A stretch of DNA of 64,000 bases from Pyropia yezoensis. Taxonomy: Eukaryota > Rhodophyta > Bangiophyceae > Bangiales > Bangiaceae. A program made the position numbers and the translations under genes. Positions 1-10,657 of this stretch are shown one piece after another. The DNA lies in contig CM020619.1 of the NCBI GenBank assembly GCA_009829735.1, positions 12,205,777 through 12,269,776 on the forward strand, written 5' to 3'. Below the pieces are notes generated by a model. The model made no database searches. It was not told the DNA's origin and saw only the letters and a program-made list of their open reading frames with translations. Each line of letters opens with the position of its first letter. Position 1 is the first letter of the stretch.

Positions 1-545
1 GCGTGGGGAAGGCGCAACGGCACCGCGGCCGGCGGGAGGGCGCGCGGGCGCCGAGGGATCGCGGTCCCCACCGCGACGCGGTCGCGGCGCGGGGAAGAGG
101 GGCGCGTCGGCCAGAGCGCGACGCATGCGCGGGGTGGGTGGGTTCGTGGCCGGGAACTGGTGCGCGTAATTGGAACGCGGCTGCACCAGCCGTGCCCTCC
201 CATTGGCTGCGCCGCCCCCCGTTGTTGTCTGCTGACACGAACGCCGAGAAGCCGGCCTGGCCTCGCTCGCGCCGTCATCGTCCTCCCGACGCAAGCCTGC
301 GAACCAGAAGCCACCGGACAGACTCTCATGGTGTGCATCTTGTGTGCCGCTTCGCCCTTCCGCTCCTTTGCCGCTGTGCGCTTGCCGCACTTCCGCTGTG
401 CGTTGTCCCCTCTTCCCCTTTTGCGGCGGCCTGCCAGCGGCTGGAAACTCATCCCACTGTGCGCGTCGACGGTTCCCCCCCCCCCCCTCTTCCGCCGCCT
501 CCCTATAGCACTTTGTTCCCGTCCGTGCCCCCCCTCACCACCACG
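1..545. other. GC-rich upstream region, no gene seen
   Basis: The frame of the downstream sedlin gene is open back to the window edge, but the translation is Arg/Pro-rich with no recognisable domain. This stretch is probably 5' UTR and promoter of the gene starting at 546. A C-run lies at about 474-486. No TATA box is convincing. Confidence 0.4.
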
Positions 546-1219
546 ATGCCCACGCTTGTGATCATCGCCGCCCAGTCCGACACGCCCGTCTACACCCACA
601 CCTTCCCGGCATCGGCGGCAGCAGCGGCGGCAGCGGGCTCCCCCCCCCCCGCGTCGCCCACCACCCTGGAGCTCCTCCTCCTCAACGCCGCCCTCGACGC
701 GGTGGACGAGGCGGCGTGGGCGACCCGCGACAGCTACCTCCGCACCGTCGACACGTTTGCCGACGCGGCCGTCGCCGCCTACATTACCGCCGCGGGCGTA
801 CGGCTGCTGCTGCTGTTGCACGACGTCGGGGGGCGGGGCGGGGGCGGGGCGGGGGGTGGCGGCGGTGGAGGTGGGAGTGGTGGGGGGGGTGGGATTGGTG
901 GTGGCGGTGGTGGTGGCGGGGGTGGCGGCGGGGGGGGTGGAGGGGGTGGGGGGGGGGGGGGGAGCAGCGCAAGTGCGGGCTCGGGGCTGGCCTTGGGCCT
1001 GGCGGGCGTCGGGCTTGGGGGCGGAGGGGGGGGGGGAGCGCCGCCACGGGGGGGGGGGGGGCGGTAGCGGGGGAGGAGGGCGTCCGCGCCTTCTTTGTCG
1101 ACGTCCACGAGCTGTGGGCGCGGGTGGCGCTCAACCCGCTCTACTCGGACGGGGAGCCAGTGCAGAGTCGCGTGTTTCGGGAGCGCGTGGCGGCAGCCGC
1201 CGCCCGGCGGTGGCCGTAG
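546..1219 (+). CDS. TRAPP complex subunit 2 (sedlin/TRAPPC2-like)
   Basis: Sedlin-family subunit of the TRAPP tethering complex, which acts in ER-Golgi vesicle traffic. The ATG at 546 gives MPTLVIIAAQSDTPVYTHTF, matching the first beta-strands of sedlin ('F..VI.....P.Y...F'). Then come the family motifs LLNAALDAVDEAAW, YLRTVDTF, AYITAAGVRLLLLLHD and, at the end, VRAFFVDVHELWARVALNP followed by LYSDGEPVQS. The last block lies in a different frame (stop at 1217-1219) from the first (frame ends at 1067). The switch lies in a 230-base poly-Gly/G-run stretch (about 830-1065), placed where sedlin has the short LHDI-to-F[FV]xDV loop. Either a homopolymer miscount or an intron in the G-rich stretch explains it. 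The family is about 140 residues; the Gly tract is the only extra. Convergent with the WD40 gene. Identity is secure; gene structure is not. Confidence 0.8.
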
Positions 1220-2330
1220 CGGCGGTGGGGGGTGGGATGGTGGTGTGTGGGGCGGGGCACGGGGGGGGGGGGAAGGGGGCGGGGCGGGGCGGGGCATGGG
1301 CGATACGCTAGGAGATGAGGGGTGGGAGGGGGGGTGGGGGTGAGAGGGGAGCGGAGCGCCGTGCTGGGGTTGGCCTCGCCTGCGTCGCGGCTGCGACGCA
1401 CGGGCGCCGCCGCGTACTGGGGACTGGCGGAAGCAATGGCGGTGGCGACAGCGGTGGTGGCGGCGGGTGGCGGCAGCGTCGGCTGCAGTGGCGGCGGCGA
1501 CCGCCGACGGCACGACACGGTGGGTCGGGGGTGGGGCAAGCAGGCTCCGCCGCACCCCCTCTGGTCCCCGTCGGCGAGGCACACCCCCTCCCTCTCCACC
1601 CGTGCGTGCCGCGGAGGGCATCAGACGAGGCGGCCACGCGACGCTGCGCTGTGCCCGCAGCGGCCGGCGGGGCGGCTCGTAGCGGCAGCGTGTTGCGGCT
1701 GCCACCGCGCGCCTGTCGTCCCCCCGGCGGCCGTGCCTGCCTGTCGGCTGCTGGGGGAGAGGGGGCGCGGGGGGCGGCGAGGCCCCGGGGGGAGGGGTGA
1801 TGGCGGAATCATGTACGGAACCCGCCCCCCCCCCGTCGCCGCCCCCGCGCCGCCGCTGCCGTCGCCGCGGTGGTTGCGCGCGGCTCGCCGCGCGGCGTCT
1901 CGCCAATGAGCCCGCAAGGGCGCTACGGCGGGCGAGGTGGGCGGCCGGATAGGCGGGCGGTCTGCGCGGGGACGCGTCGGTGGTGGTGGTGGTGGCGACG
2001 CTGCGGCGCGCCGCCACCGCCGGCCAAGGCGGGCGCGTGCCCTTCTCCCTTCCTTTCCCTTTCCCACCTTCCCCCCCTCCCGTCCTCTTCCACCTCGCTT
2101 TGCCGTCCGACACGCGGGCGCTGGGCGGGGGGGGTGGTCGCGACCGCGCAATCCGCGGGGGGGACCGCCACGCCCGACGCATCCGCCCCTTGCCCTCCAC
2201 CATCCCCGCCGGCGGGGCGGCCCCACCCCGCAACTTAAGCACCACCACACGGCCATACAAAGTGAAAAAAAAACGCGGTACCGCGCGTTTGCCAGTGGCC
2301 GCCACGCACGCCCCCACGCCCGCCGCTCCT
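1220..2330. other. Region between convergent genes, probably 3' UTRs
   Basis: Very GC-rich and biased, with no conserved protein in either strand. It contains the unsupported C-terminal extension of the minus-strand WD40 frame. An A-run at about 2264-2272 (T-run on the minus strand) lies in the probable 3' UTR of the WD40 gene. Confidence 0.35.
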
Positions 2331-4825
2331 CTACCCGTCCCCCCCCCAAACCCCATGCCACCCCCTCCTCCCCCCCATCCCTTCTTCCCCCCCACACCAG
2401 ACCACCCCGCCCCCCCCCCCCCCGGCCCGCCGCAAACACGCGCACGTCCCCCGCCGACGACGCCGCGACAATCACAACGGGCAGGCGACGGCGGCGGCGG
2501 CGCGCCGCCGCCGCCCCCCCCCCCAGTGCCGATAGCCGCACCGCCGCGGCGGGCGCAAACGCCGCGTACGTGACGGGCGCGTCGTCAAACGCGACAAACG
2601 TCTCGTGGCCCTGCGCGTAGAGGCCGTCGGCGTCGGCCGACGCGACGCCGCCGGCGGCCGCACCGCCGGCGCTGCCCCCATCCGCGGCAGCGGCGGCGGT
2701 GGCGGCAGCGGCGGCGGGCCCCCCGCCGGCGCCGTCGCCCGCGCCTCGTGCCGCCGGGCCACCCCGGACGCCGACACCACCGCCGCCGCCGCCGCCGCTG
2801 CTAAAACCGTTGCTGCCAATGCCGCCACCCCCGCCGCCGCCGCCGCCGCCACCGACGCCGCCGTAGCCACCGCCCCCGCCTCCCCCTACGCCCAGACCCC
2901 CCGGGCTGCTGGGCAGCGGCGACGCTGCCGGCGGCGGCAGGCCCAGCGCCATGCCCGTCACGGCCGCGGCGGGCCACACGACAATCTGGCGGTTCTCCCC
3001 GCCACACAACAGCAGCCGGCCGTCGGAAGAAAAAGACGCGCGCAGCTGCGAGTGGGCGTTGACGTGGCCCCGGTACTTGGCCACCAGGCTCTTGTCGTCG
3101 GCACGGAACAGGCGGATGCGCGAGTCGTTGGAGGAGACAGCAAACTCGTCGCGGACGCCCACGGGCGCGGCCGACGCGGCCGCCGCAGCGGCGGCCGCCG
3201 CGGCTGCCGCCGCGGCCGCCGCGGCCGTTGCGGCCGCCGCAGCCGACGCGGATCCGCCGCCGGCCGCCTCGCGTCTCGGTGCAGCGGCGGCGGCGGCCAT
3301 GGCCGCCGCCGCCGCCGCGGCGGTCGCGGCGGGCGCCGGGGGCGCCGGCAAAAAGGTAATGCCCGCCACCTTTTTCCCCACCGCGTTGCGCCCCCGGCGG
3401 GAGCGCACGTCCAGCTGGGTCGTGTGCTTGAGGCTCCAGTCCCCCCCCAGGTCATTGACGAGGCCAAAAAACTTGATGTGCCCCGCGAGGGTGCCCACCA
3501 GGGCGGTGCGGCCGTCGCGCGTCACCGCCGCGGCGGTGACAATCTCGTCGGTGTCGGCTACCGACAGCAACGCGCCGCGGCGGGCGTGCCATACGCTAAC
3601 CCGCCCGTCGAGGGCGGTGGAGAGGAACACCTCGTCGGCCGCCGGGTGGGCCGTGACGGTTGTGACAAAGTCGGTGTGGCCAAACTGGCGGAGCGCCGCC
3701 GCCGCGGTTGGGTGCCACAGCCGGACGGTCTTGTCCATTGACGCGGAGAGGAGGAAGCCCGACGCCGTCCATGAGAGGTCAAGGATGTCTGACGAGTGGC
3801 CGCGGAGCCGCCGCTGAGGGACCAAGCCCAGAAAGGGGGCGTCGGGGGGGGGGATGCCACCGCCGCCACCGCCGCCACCGCTGCCGCCGATGCCGCCGAC
3901 ACCGCCAACCATGCCGGGCATCGCAATAGGGGAGGGCGGCAGCGGCGGGACAACGGCAATGGCCAACCCGTCAGGGCCGACCGCACGTTGCTCAGGTGGA
4001 AAGCGGAGCGTCCCGACGCCCGGGGGAGTAGAAGGGTCGCGGGGAGTGCCCCCGTCGCCAGCGTCGGCCGGCAGAGGAGAGCCAGGTGGCTGGTCGCCGT
4101 CGACACAAGTGGTCGCCGTCGCAGTCGCCGGCGCGGCGGAGGCGCCAGGGCCCCCAGTTGCGTCCTCTGCTCCACCCCCGCCGTCACCGCCGCTGTCCTT
4201 GCCCCTGCCCCCTTGCGCCGCGTTCTGCGCAGGAGACGGCGCCGCTGCGGGCGGTGGCGCCACCCCCCACAGCAGCACCACCGTGTCCTTGCCGCCCGTC
4301 GCGAGCACCTGCCCGTCTACCGCCCACGCCATGGCCCGCACCGGCCCGTCATGGGCGGTGAGGGTTTGCAGGCGGGCCAGGCCGCCCAGCAGCAGGCGCT
4401 TGCCCTTTCGACGGTGCGCCACCACGCGCACGGGAATGCCCATCCCCCCACCGCCGCCGCCGCGGCCGCCGCCGCCACCAGGGGAGCTCGGGGCGGCGCC
4501 CCCCTCGCCCCCGTCGGCAGCGGCGGCGGCGGCAGCAGCAGCTGCCGCGGCGGCCGCCGCCTTGCCCCGACGACCGCCGCCGCCGCCACCGCCACCGCCG
4601 GAAGCTACCTCCGACGCGCCCGACGAAAGGGGTGGCGGGAGCGTCACGGGCAGCGTCGCCTCCGAGTCGGCCGAGGAGCCCCGCGACAGCGCCGCGGCGT
4701 TGGCCTTGCGTGCCGCCCGGCGGGACGCCCACGACGGCTTGCGCGAGAGCGGCTCGCCGGGCGAGCGGCCGCCCACGGAAGGGGCAGCGGCCGGCGGCGG
4801 CTCGTCGGCGGCACCTGCCGCAGCC

Positions 4826-4856
<31 letters not shown>

Positions 4857-5715
4857 CCGAGCCAGCTGTCAAGTCAGCGGAGGCGCCCGCGGCCGACGCG
4901 TTGGTGGACGCGGCCGCGGGAGCAGAGGCGGCTGACGCGATCGCGGCAGCGTTGGCAGTCACGGCCGACGCGGCGGCAGCCGCCGGCGATGGGGTGGTGG
5001 TAGACGCAGGGTAGGGCGGCGTTGCGGCGGCGGCGGCAGCGGCAGCGGAAGCGGCGGCGGCGGCGGCGGCGGCGGCAGCGGCAGCGGCCTTGTCGGCGCC
5101 GCCGCTCTTTCGGAAGAGACCCTTGAGGCGGGAGGGCGTCTTGGCGGGGGGGGCCCCAGTGGTGGTCGCTGCCGCCGGCACTGGCGGCCGCGAGCGGCTG
5201 GCGCCAACGGCGCCAAGGAAGCGGGCCATCCCACCGCCGCCGCCACCGCCCCCGCCACCACCACCGCCACTACCGCCGCCGCCGCCACCGCCCCCGCCAC
5301 CACCACCGCCACTACCGCCGCCACCACCAGCGACAGCACCTGAAGCAGCCCCGCCACCGCCGCTACCGGCACCACCACCGGCTCCAGCCTCCCTCCCCCC
5401 ACCACCCCCACCCAAGCGGTCGGATCCACCATCGGCAACCGCGGCGGCGGGGCCGGCGCCGCCCCCCCCACCGCCACCACCGGCGGGAGCACCCTTGGCG
5501 TCCGCAGCCGCGGCGGCATCGACGGCGGCGGCCGACGGGTGGTCCCCCGACCCCCCGCCCCCCCGGCTGCCCGCGTCCAGCCGCAGCACCCGCCGCACGC
5601 CCGCCGCGGCGCCTGCTGCGGCACCCGCCGCGCCCGCCGCGGCGCCCACCACAGCGCCTGCTGCGGCGCCCGCCGCCGCGGCAGCCACCGCCGCCGGGGC
5701 GCCGCCCACCCCGCT

Positions 5716-5750
<35 letters not shown>

Positions 5751-7107
5751 GCGCCCCCTCTGCTGCGCGCCCCCCGGAGGAGCTCCTCCCTCCAAACGAT
5801 GACAGGGAGCCCGACCCCGAGGAGCCCCCCACCTCGCCGAGTGAAGACACAGACGACGCGGCAGACGCGGTGGCCCAGTAGGCGCCGCCGTCGCTGCCTC
5901 GCCCTGACCCCATCCCCCCGTCTGTGTCCGTGTCGGTGGCAACGTCCAGGTCTAGGTGGTCATCGACGGTGCCGCCACCGCCGCCGCCGCCGACTGCACC
6001 CGCTCTATCCCCACCGAGCGAGGCTGGCCCAGCCCACCCCCCTGCTCCACTCCCCGCGTCGCTGCCAGCACCACCACCAGCACCACCCACTCCGCCACCC
6101 AGCGGCAGCGGTAGCGGTGACGGCGACGTGCGCGCCGCGGCCGCGGCGAGCGCGGCAGAGGAGGACCCCCGCGGCGACGCGGCGAGGGCGGTGAGGTGGG
6201 CGAGCTTGGTCCGCGACGCCCGCGCCTGGATGCGCCGCGCCACCACCGCCGCGGCCGTCTCGGGCGCCGACCCGCGGGGCGTACCGGGCGTGCCGGGTGT
6301 GCCCGGCGGCAGCAGCCCGGTGCCGCCACCCATGCTGGCAGCGGCGGGGGCGCCCACCCCGCCGCTGCGGGTCCACTCCCCCGACCGGGGCGCCCAGACG
6401 CCCAGGGAGGAGGGGGCGGGTGTCAGCCCGTCGGCGCTGATGCTCACGCCGCCGCCGCTGCCGCCGCTACCACCCCCCGCGGGGAGCCCCGCGGGGGGCG
6501 CGCCTGTGGTGGGGGAGGTGGCTCCCCATCGGGGCCGTCGACCACCCCCAACCCCACCGCCACGGCCACTGCCGCCGCCACCGCCGGCGACCGCGTCGTC
6601 GGCCGACGATGACACGACAATGGCGTTGGCGGCCCAGGCGGGGCGCCCGCCGCCGCGGCTCACCGACGCAGCCGCGGCGGTCACGTCCAGGGACGGCAGC
6701 GGCGGTGGGGGCACCACCGGACGGCCGGGGGGTCGCGGGGAGGCCCCCTCCCCGCCCCCGCCGGGCAATGCAAAGGGGGGGGAAGGGGGCGCGGGGGGGG
6801 CGACCGGCCCGCGGAGGGGGCGCGCCCCCGCTGCAGCGGCGCTACTGACGGCGGCGGCGCTATTGGTGGGGGATCCACGACCGCTGCCGCCGCCGTCTCT
6901 GGCACCGCCGCCGTCATCGCCGCCGCCGTCACCGCCGCCGCCGCCGCCGCCGCCGACGCTGCCGGCACCGCCGTCTCTGAAGCCGCCGGCACCGGCACCA
7001 ACACCGGCACCGGCACCACCACCGACGCCGGCGTCACCGTCTGCACGTCCCCCCCCCCCGCCGCCCTCCCCGGCGTGACCGTCAGCGGCGACGCGAGCCG
7101 GCCGCAT
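1621..7107 (-). CDS. WDR44-like WD40 repeat protein with huge low-complexity N-terminus
   Basis: WD40 propeller protein resembling WDR44/Rabphilin-11 (a Rab11-binding trafficking protein in animals; plant relatives are uncharacterised). The first in-frame ATG is at 7107. About 890 residues of Gly/Ala/Ser/Pro repeats precede the propeller, which spans roughly residues 895-1555. Diagnostic blades: LTAHDGPVRAMAWAVDG, then GHSSDILDLSWTASGFLLSA, SMDKTVRLWHP, GHTDFVTTVTAHP, LDGRVSVWHA, the family signature VRSRRGRNAVGKKVAGI, and SSNDSRIRLFR. The last blade is AASSAGDVRVFAAG at about 2435. The literal frame stays open to a TGA at 1621, but the 270 residues after the last blade match nothing. A one-base change in the 14-C run at 2410-2423 would give a TAG at 2331-2333, the more likely end. 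Ala/Gly inserts interrupt the propeller between blades. Confidence 0.75.
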
Positions 7108-9547
7108 GCCGGCAGCCGCCACCGCCGCCACCGCCGCCGCCGCCGGCGGTCGTCTGCCCCGCGGCGGCCCCCGTGGCGCAACACCGGGGGGGGGGGCGAA
7201 GGGGGGCACCAGTCCCGTAGACTAGGCGCATCCCACAGAGGGGATGATGGGGAGGGGAGGGGGTGTGTAGGGGGCGGAGGGGGGGCGTGGGGCGGGGCGA
7301 CCGTGGCGCCGCACGACCTGCGCGTACAGAGGGGGGTGGGGGCCTCTCCCACAGTGGGGCAGCGGTACACGTGTCAAGGCAAGGCCTTGCCCGACAACGG
7401 GAACGCCATCCATATAACTCTGAGTAAATACATAGAAAAGTGTATACGGAACAACTGTGGCAGCGCGGTAATGTGATCAAGTGGGATCACCCTGAATTGA
7501 GAATCCAGCGTCACGTCAAAGGCAAGGACTGTGCTCTCCCCTGTCCTGCTGATCGCACTCCACGTGGATCCATCGTGTGCCATCAGCGTCAATCACTCTG
7601 GGAGGAGGGGCGGGCCAACTGCAGGAGAAACAGCCTCGCTCCAGCGCTTCCAATAGAATCCTTGACCGAGCTGTCTCCCTCAAGGAGGGCCCCTCGCCAT
7701 TGGCCAACTGGGTGGCGACACCAGCTGGCGTTCATCTCCCAACCGACGGTGCCTCCCCTCTGTGGATCTCGTGTCGTGCGTCGGCGCGGGTGCCCCCTCC
7801 CAACCGGTGTGCTGGACGGAACACTCGTGGAAAACCAACCCGCGGGTGCTCTCAGAGGGGGGGGCTCCAGCCGCCCTGCGCCTCCTCTCCTAAAAATCCC
7901 ATAGCGAGACCCCAAGGCATTCTACGTGGGTATGTAATAAAATAAGCACAAGCTTTTTCTTCGAGCCCCGTTCCCACCCGACCCCACCGCAGCACCACTG
8001 TCGTGGCGGTGCAAGCAGCGGCAGACCCCAAGCGGGAGAGACCCCCTGCGCGTCTGGGCGCGCGCGCGACGTGGAAAGAGGTGGGTGCTTGCTCGGCCGC
8101 TCCGCCCCGCGCCCCGCGCACGTGTCCGCTGGCCAATCTGAGATTTCCCACAGCTGGTCCGCTGCCACGGCAAGGCCCCCGCCCGCACGCGCGGTTGCTC
8201 ACGCAGCCGCGTGGGGTCAACACCCTTGCCACCTCCCGCAGGGGTCGTGGGGAGGGGGGGTGGGAGTGGGAGCGGGGCGGCGGGGGGGGGGGTGGGCAGA
8301 GAAACGGAGGGGCCCCCAACAGCCAGCGTCGACACCACCCCCCCCCCCCCCATTCCCACAGGCGAGAGCCCCTCGGCCCGCTCGCGCCGCCTGCCTGCCT
8401 GTGGACCGGCGGGCCGCGGTGCACCGCCCCCACGGGTGGTGGGGGTGAGGGGGGCGTGGGGCCGCTGCTCGCCCGCCCTCTGGCGGTGCGGCTCCTTGTC
8501 TCCGCCGCCGCCGTCGCCCCAACGCGCTCGCGGTGCGCCGCATCCCCCCCCTTCGCCCCCCACGACGCTTGCCCCCCCCCCCGCTCGCCCCGCCGCCGCC
8601 CCCCGCCCCTGTCCCGGCCACCACCGCCGTCGGCACTCCCCTCCCGCGCTCGTGCCGCGGGCGGCCACGCCCCGCCGTCGCTGACGACCAACCCCCCCCC
8701 CCCCCGCCCGGCACACGCGGCGGCGGGGGTGCCGCCGGCGCGCGCCTCTCCCCGCCGCGCGCTCGTTGGGCGCGCCGCCTCCGCCCTTGAACGGCGCCCC
8801 CCACCCCCCCCGGTCTTGGGCGACGGCCCCCACACCCCCCGCTCTCTCCATCTCTGTCCCTCTCTGCTGGCGCCCCGGGCGCGCATGCGGCGGGGGTGCC
8901 GGGGGGGGAGGGGGGGGAACGCTCGCCGCCGCCACACCGCCCGTGCCGTCCACGTTCTGTGGTGGTGAGGGGGCGGGGGCGGTGCTGTGCGGCGCCGCAC
9001 CCGTGTCGCTGCCCCCCATCTCTCTTTGGTCGCATCTCTGGGACCGAGGGCCCCGCCGCCGGCGACGGTTCACGTGGCCGGCTCCCGTCCCCTGCTGTGC
9101 ACGGCTGACCAGGGGGGCGGGTCGTGTGGGTCTTGGCTGGCATCCCTGCCGGCGACCTTGTGCTGGTGGCACCCTTGTTGGGGTTGGGGAGGGAGGTGGG
9201 CGTGTGGGGCAGCGAAGCTGTGTGTCGTCTGAGGCGACATCCTGTGTGTGACGCTGCATCGTGGCTGTGACGTCGCCGTCACCGGCGGGTGACGGCGGCC
9301 GTGGCGGCGGTGGCGGCGGCGGTGGTAGCGGCGGCTGCGGCGACGACGACGGTTTTGTTGCTTGTTGCACTTGGTGCTGTGCCGCGTGTCCTGCTGTAGT
9401 ATCCCTTTTGCGTTGCCCCCCTCCGTTCCCGCCCCCTGGTTCATTCTCTCTGTCGTTTTCCAACCTGATTCCCTCGTATCCTTCCCCTGTTGTCACGCCT
9501 CTGTCCCAATACTCCAACCCCCCGGCCGCCCGCGGCTTGCCCCGGCC
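7108..9547. other. Intergenic, divergent promoters
   Basis: This lies between the divergent WD40 (-) and TspO-like (+) genes. Only low-complexity or shadow frames are present. The stretch 7380-7560 is less GC-rich (about 50%) and may hold promoter sequence. An in-frame upstream extension of the TspO-like gene reaches 9362 but lacks domain support. Confidence 0.4.
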
Positions 9548-10657
9548 ATGGAGGTCACTTTGGACACGTCGGAGCTGCTGGGGGTGTGCGCCGCCGCCCC
9601 CCCCCCGCCGACCTCCTTCCTTGCGTCTCTTCCCCCTGGTGGCGGCATCCCCGGGATGGTCACCATGCTCGCGCCGCTGCTGGTGACGCTCGCTCTGCTG
9701 TTGTACACGGAGCCCCCGTCGCGCGCGTGGCATCGCGCGCTCTCCAAATCCCCTTCGGCGCCGCCACCCGCATTTCACGCTGTCGCCTGGGTGGTGTGCT
9801 TGTCTTCTAGCGGCTGGGCTGCGCGACTTGTGCTGACCGCGGTTGCCGTCGAGGGCGGTGATCATGCGATGGAGGACGATGTGGTGCTCGCGCTAGGCGC
9901 ATTCTTCGTCCAGGTGCTCATCACGTTGAGTTGGCTGGTGGCCGTATTTGGCATGCGCCGGCTCATGCTTGGCTACGCCATCATGCGTGCCGCTTGCGTT
10001 GCTGTCGGTTTGTGCGTCGTTGCGTTTCTGCGGGTAAGTGCCCTGGCCGCGTCGCTGCTCGTGCCGTACCTGGGATGGCTGGTGTTTTTGACCTACCTCA
10101 GCGGCTACCTGGCCCGCAACAATCCGCCCCCTGGGGGCGGAAAGAAGGTTGTCCCCCTGGTGGTTGGTGCGTTCCCAGGGCCGCGTCCGCCGTCCACACG
10201 TAACGGCGACGAGTCGGCGGAGCGGCAGGATGTTTCCGCGCTGCTGCGACGGGGAAAGAACACCTGCGCGCGGTCCCCATCCTTTGGCGGCGACCCCGCC
10301 AGCTCATCGGCTCCCACGCGCAGCGCGCCGGCGGCGTGCAGCCCCGTGACACCCGTTGTGTCGGCGGCTGTCCCTCCGTTGGGGGGCCTGGGCGACGGCC
10401 GGGACACTCTTGCCTCGTGGGACTTGCACAACACGTCACCCTCTCCCCGGCGGTCGCCCTCCGCGACGCCCGAGGGCGGGCCGACGCCGTGCAGGCCACC
10501 GGACTGGCCACCGCAGGCAGGGGCGGACGTGCCGCCCTCGCCGATACAGAGTGGGCCGTCGCGACCACCACACGGGGCTGGGGGGTGTGGGACCGACAGC
10601 AGTGATGGGGACATCCAAGAAGCAGGCAGCACTGTGACCGTCGACGGGGATAGGTGA
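9548..10657 (+). CDS. TspO/MBR (translocator protein) family membrane protein with long tail
   Basis: Divergent member of the TspO/MBR family, five-helix membrane proteins that bind tetrapyrroles or sterols in mitochondrial or plastid-derived membranes. 369 residues from the ATG at 9548. Five hydrophobic segments are visible: MVTMLAPLLVTLALLLY, FHAVAWVVCLSSSGWAARLV, LALGAFFVQVLITLSWLVAV, YAIMRAACVAVGLCVVAF, and LLVPYLGWLVFLTYLSG followed by YLARNN. The second corresponds to TspO 'PP...F..VW..LY..MG.A..LV' and the last to 'LL.PYL.W..F...LN...W..N', both family signatures. Several consensus aromatic residues are replaced, so ligand binding is uncertain. A Ser/Pro-rich tail of about 160 residues with no known domain follows; normal family members end after helix 5. 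The start is chosen because the frame upstream of 9548 is unsupported. Confidence 0.65.
   Translation: MEVTLDTSELLGVCAAAPPPPTSFLASLPPGGGIPGMVTMLAPLLVTLALLLYTEPPSRAWHRALSKSPSAPPPAFHAVAWVVCLSSSGWAARLVLTAVAVEGGDHAMEDDVVLALGAFFVQVLITLSWLVAVFGMRRLMLGYAIMRAACVAVGLCVVAFLRVSALAASLLVPYLGWLVFLTYLSGYLARNNPPPGGGKKVVPLVVGAFPGPRPPSTRNGDESAERQDVSALLRRGKNTCARSPSFGGDPASSSAPTRSAPAACSPVTPVVSAAVPPLGGLGDGRDTLASWDLHNTSPSPRRSPSATPEGGPTPCRPPDWPPQAGADVPPSPIQSGPSRPPHGAGGCGTDSSDGDIQEAGSTVTVDGDR

Noticed and set aside
7852-9865. Long minus-strand frames upstream of the TspO-like gene
   Set aside because: Gly/Arg/Pro-rich shadow translation with no conserved block; likely promoter and 5' UTR DNA.
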